Below, piece by piece: positions 40,768 to 42,593 of a stretch of 42,593 bases of DNA. This DNA comes from an uncultured Bacteroidia bacterium (GTDB lineage: Bacteria > Bacteroidota > Bacteroidia > J057 > CALDDN01), in the NCBI GenBank assembly GCA_937936615.1, contig CALDDN010000018.1, positions 1-42,593 on the forward strand, given 5' to 3'. The position numbers and the translations under genes were made by a program. The notes under the pieces are model-generated. The model was not told the DNA's origin and made no database searches. It worked only from the letters and a program-made list of their open reading frames with translations. Numbering within the stretch: position 1 is the stretch's first letter; the number at the start of each line of letters is the position of its first letter.

Positions 40768-42177
40768 ATGAAAGCTACCCACCTGCTCGACCGCAGCCGA
40801 TTCCCAGCGGGTGCCCGCATACACCTCATCGCCATTGGGGGCAGCGTCATGCACAGCCTCGCCTTGGCCCTGAAACGGGCAGACTGCCGCGTTTCCGGTT
40901 CCGACGATGTAATCCGAAATCCCGCCCGCGACCGTCTGGCTGCTGCAGGCCTGTTGCCTGAAGCCGAGGGCTGGTATCCCGAGCGCATCACGCCCGACCT
41001 GGATGCCGTGATTCTGGGCATGCATGCCCGTCTGAACAACCCCGAACTCCTTAAGGCCCAGGAACTGGGCCTGCCCGTCTACTCGTTTCCCGAACTGGTT
41101 CGCGACCTGGCCCGCAACCAGCAGCGCATCGTCATCGGGGGCAGCCACGGCAAGAGTACCACCACGGCCCTGCTCATGCATGTACTGAGCCGCCTGGGAA
41201 TGCGTTTCGATTACCTGGTGGGGGCTTCGGTACCCGGCTTTGAACATAGCCTCCAGTTGGGCAGCGGCGCCCCGATTGCACTGCTCGAGGGCGACGAGTA
41301 TCCGGCTTCGGCCCTCGACCTGCGCCCCAAAGCCCTGGTCTACGAGCCGCACCTGCTCGTTTTGACAGGCATCAGCTGGGATCACATCAACGTATACCCT
41401 ACCGAGGAAAGCTACGTGGAGGCCTTTTCGGAACTGCTGCGGCAGTTGACCAAAGGGGGGGTCTGTGTGTACAATAAAGAGGACAAGCGGCTGCGTGAAC
41501 TGGCTGCACGCTACTTGGACAAAGAAAAACACGAAGCCCTGCCCTATGCCACCCCGCCGGTTCGGGTGGCCCGCAGCGGGCGCATGGAAGTCAAATTGGA
41601 CGGCCACCGCTTCGAAGTTTCCCTCATCGGGCGACACAATGCCGCCAACCTGGCCGCTGCCTGGCAGGTGTGCCGGCAGCTCGCCATCGAACTGCCGGAA
41701 TTTGCCGCTGCTGCGGCCGACTTCCCGGGCGCGGGGCTTCGGCTCGAATTCTGGCGCAACGACGAACGCTGGGTCGTGCTGCGCGACTTTGCCCACGCCC
41801 CCAGCAAAGCAGCCGCCACCGTCGAAGCGGTAGCCGAACATTGGCGCGACCGGCCTTTGATAGCCGTACTCGAACTCCACACCTACAGCAGCCTCAACCC
41901 TGAATTCCTCGGGCAATACCGCAACACCCTCAAGCGAGCACGCCACCGAATTGTGCTGGTTGACCGGGCTGTCGTATCCCAAAAAGGAAATGCGCTGCCC
42001 AGCCAGTCCCTGCTCAGCAAGGCCTTTCACGAACGGCAGCTCGAGCTGGTGTACAGCCGCGAGGAGCTCCTGGAGGCCGTCCGGCGGCAGGCGGGCCATT
42101 CGGGCGTGCTGCTGCTCATGTCGTCGGGAGGACTGGCTCAGACCGAACGATCCGACTGGCTGAAGCTTTTAGACTGA
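40768..42177 (+). CDS. mpl: UDP-N-acetylmuramate:L-Ala-gamma-D-Glu-meso-DAP ligase
   Basis: Peptidoglycan recycling enzyme that joins the salvaged murein tripeptide to UDP-MurNAc with ATP. The 469-residue product has the Mur-ligase order: the UDP-binding Rossmann segment (HLIAIGGSVMHSLALAL), the ATP loop GGSHGKSTTTAL, EGDEYPAS, the block LTGISWDHINVYPTEESYVE, IGRHNAANLAAAW and the C-terminal DFAHAPSKAAATVEAV. It is Mpl rather than MurC by the N-terminal sequence and the HAPS motif. Longer frames upstream reach into the tRNA and are not real. It ends 19 bases from the convergent Fur-family gene. Its presence implies recycling of meso-DAP-type murein. Confidence 0.94.
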   Translation: MKATHLLDRSRFPAGARIHLIAIGGSVMHSLALALKRADCRVSGSDDVIRNPARDRLAAAGLLPEAEGWYPERITPDLDAVILGMHARLNNPELLKAQELGLPVYSFPELVRDLARNQQRIVIGGSHGKSTTTALLMHVLSRLGMRFDYLVGASVPGFEHSLQLGSGAPIALLEGDEYPASALDLRPKALVYEPHLLVLTGISWDHINVYPTEESYVEAFSELLRQLTKGGVCVYNKEDKRLRELAARYLDKEKHEALPYATPPVRVARSGRMEVKLDGHRFEVSLIGRHNAANLAAAWQVCRQLAIELPEFAAAAADFPGAGLRLEFWRNDERWVVLRDFAHAPSKAAATVEAVAEHWRDRPLIAVLELHTYSSLNPEFLGQYRNTLKRARHRIVLVDRAVVSQKGNALPSQSLLSKAFHERQLELVYSREELLEAVRRQAGHSGVLLLMSSGGLAQTERSDWLKLLD

Positions 42178-42196
42178 AAGTGAACTGAAAGCCGGT

Positions 42197-42593
42197 TCAA
42201 GTGACGGTGCAGCGATCGCACAAGCCCCGCAGGCGTAATTCCAGGTCTTCGAGAGCAAAACCTGCCGGCAACTGCAGAGCCGGAGTATCGTCCCAGTCGA
42301 AGCAGAGCAAGCGTCCGCACTGCTGGCATTCAAAATGGGCGTGGTTGCGCCGCAGCCCCTGACCCATTTCAGGGGCATAGTGCGGGTGGCCCGCCGAGTC
42401 GTTGGTGCGGTGCACCAGACCAGCCTGTAAAAATGCCTGCAGAGTACGGTAAATGGTTACGCGGTCGAAACCTTCAACCCGCCCCTCGAGCTGGGACAGA
42501 GGCACCGGCGCACCTGCCTCGAGCAGGGCCGAGAGCAGTAAGACCCGACAGGAAGTCTGGCGCAGACCTGCCTGCCGCAACAGCTCGCTGGCC
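42197..42593 (-). CDS. Fur-family transcriptional regulator, 5' end outside window
   Basis: Metal- or peroxide-responsive repressor of the Fur family, incomplete: the frame stays open to the window edge (42592), and a TTG at 42580 falls after residues that fit the family N-terminus (SELLRQAGLRQTSCRVLLLS). At least 132 residues are present. The winged helix has FDRVTIYRTLQAFLQAGLVH. The C-terminal domain has HAHFECQQCGRLLCF and a second pair CDRC near the end, which together can form the structural zinc site. The regulatory-site histidines of the hinge are not clearly complete, so Fur, Zur or PerR cannot be told apart. It is convergent with mpl. Confidence 0.88.
   Translation of the reverse strand, partial: ASELLRQAGLRQTSCRVLLLSALLEAGAPVPLSQLEGRVEGFDRVTIYRTLQAFLQAGLVHRTNDSAGHPHYAPEMGQGLRRNHAHFECQQCGRLLCFDWDDTPALQLPAGFALEDLELRLRGLCDRCTVT

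Noticed and set aside
40744-42099. A 451-codon open frame on the minus strand opposite mpl
   Set aside because: The plus frame is an unmistakable Mur ligase; the antisense frame is a by-product of high GC.

Overview
The window looks like the chromosome of a GC-rich Bacteroidota bacterium, probably a free-living member of the Cytophagia/Saprospiria type. The evidence is a secreted protein with a type IX secretion sorting tail, a TonB-plug/beta-barrel outer-membrane protein with a carboxypeptidase-like N-terminal domain, coding DNA clearly richer in GC than the AT-rich gaps, and repeated promoters of the Bacteroidota type (TTG, about 17-20 bases, then TAnnTTTG, here also TAnnTTCG). The genus cannot be fixed from the sequence alone.

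Layout. 1-4.3 kb: folB, a secreted propeller/PKD protein coupled to sucD, and an orphan Wzt-like ABC ATPase. 4.5-7.1 kb: a PAS histidine kinase and a NarL-type response regulator. 7.4-14.8 kb: housekeeping genes (Sua5-type threonylcarbamoyl-AMP synthase, ispD, queA), a large outer-membrane receptor-like protein, a DUF2461 protein and an MscS-type channel. 14.8-26.1 kb: a signalling island, the most interesting part. 26.2-27.8 kb: an AAA/DUF4143 ATPase whose start codon lies inside a perfect 18-bp palindrome, followed by a decayed Toprim gene. 27.9-31.7 kb: fmt with a small upstream gene, a membrane-anchored degenerate SpoIIE/PP2C protein and a glycosyltransferase. 31.8-38.6 kb: a FAD oxidoreductase, a small membrane protein, and a minus-strand set made of a T9SS cargo, a Wza-like lipoprotein and a Wzc-like tyrosine kinase with a (Tyr-Gly)13 tail. 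38.8-42.6 kb: der, a MerR regulator, tRNA-Pro(GGG), mpl and the edge of a Fur-family gene.

The signalling island reads as one six-gene minus-strand operon (25121 down to 14856) with a promoter at 25241-25270 and a terminator at 14773-14802. It encodes two small soluble proteins, a 2148-residue PAS-array histidine kinase, two single-domain response regulators and a REC-GAF-SpoIIE phosphatase. The two small proteins and the N-terminus of the kinase begin with the same unrecognised beta-rich module (MAQ[IV]...), so three consecutive genes carry one domain I cannot name. Ten clear PAS repeats follow in the kinase, the first four at an exact 125-residue spacing, and a single-PAS protein related to them is transcribed divergently from the same intergenic region. 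My reading, which is inference, is that this is a multi-input phosphorelay whose output is a regulated serine/threonine phosphatase, with the small MAQ proteins as interaction partners or competitors of the kinase N-terminus.
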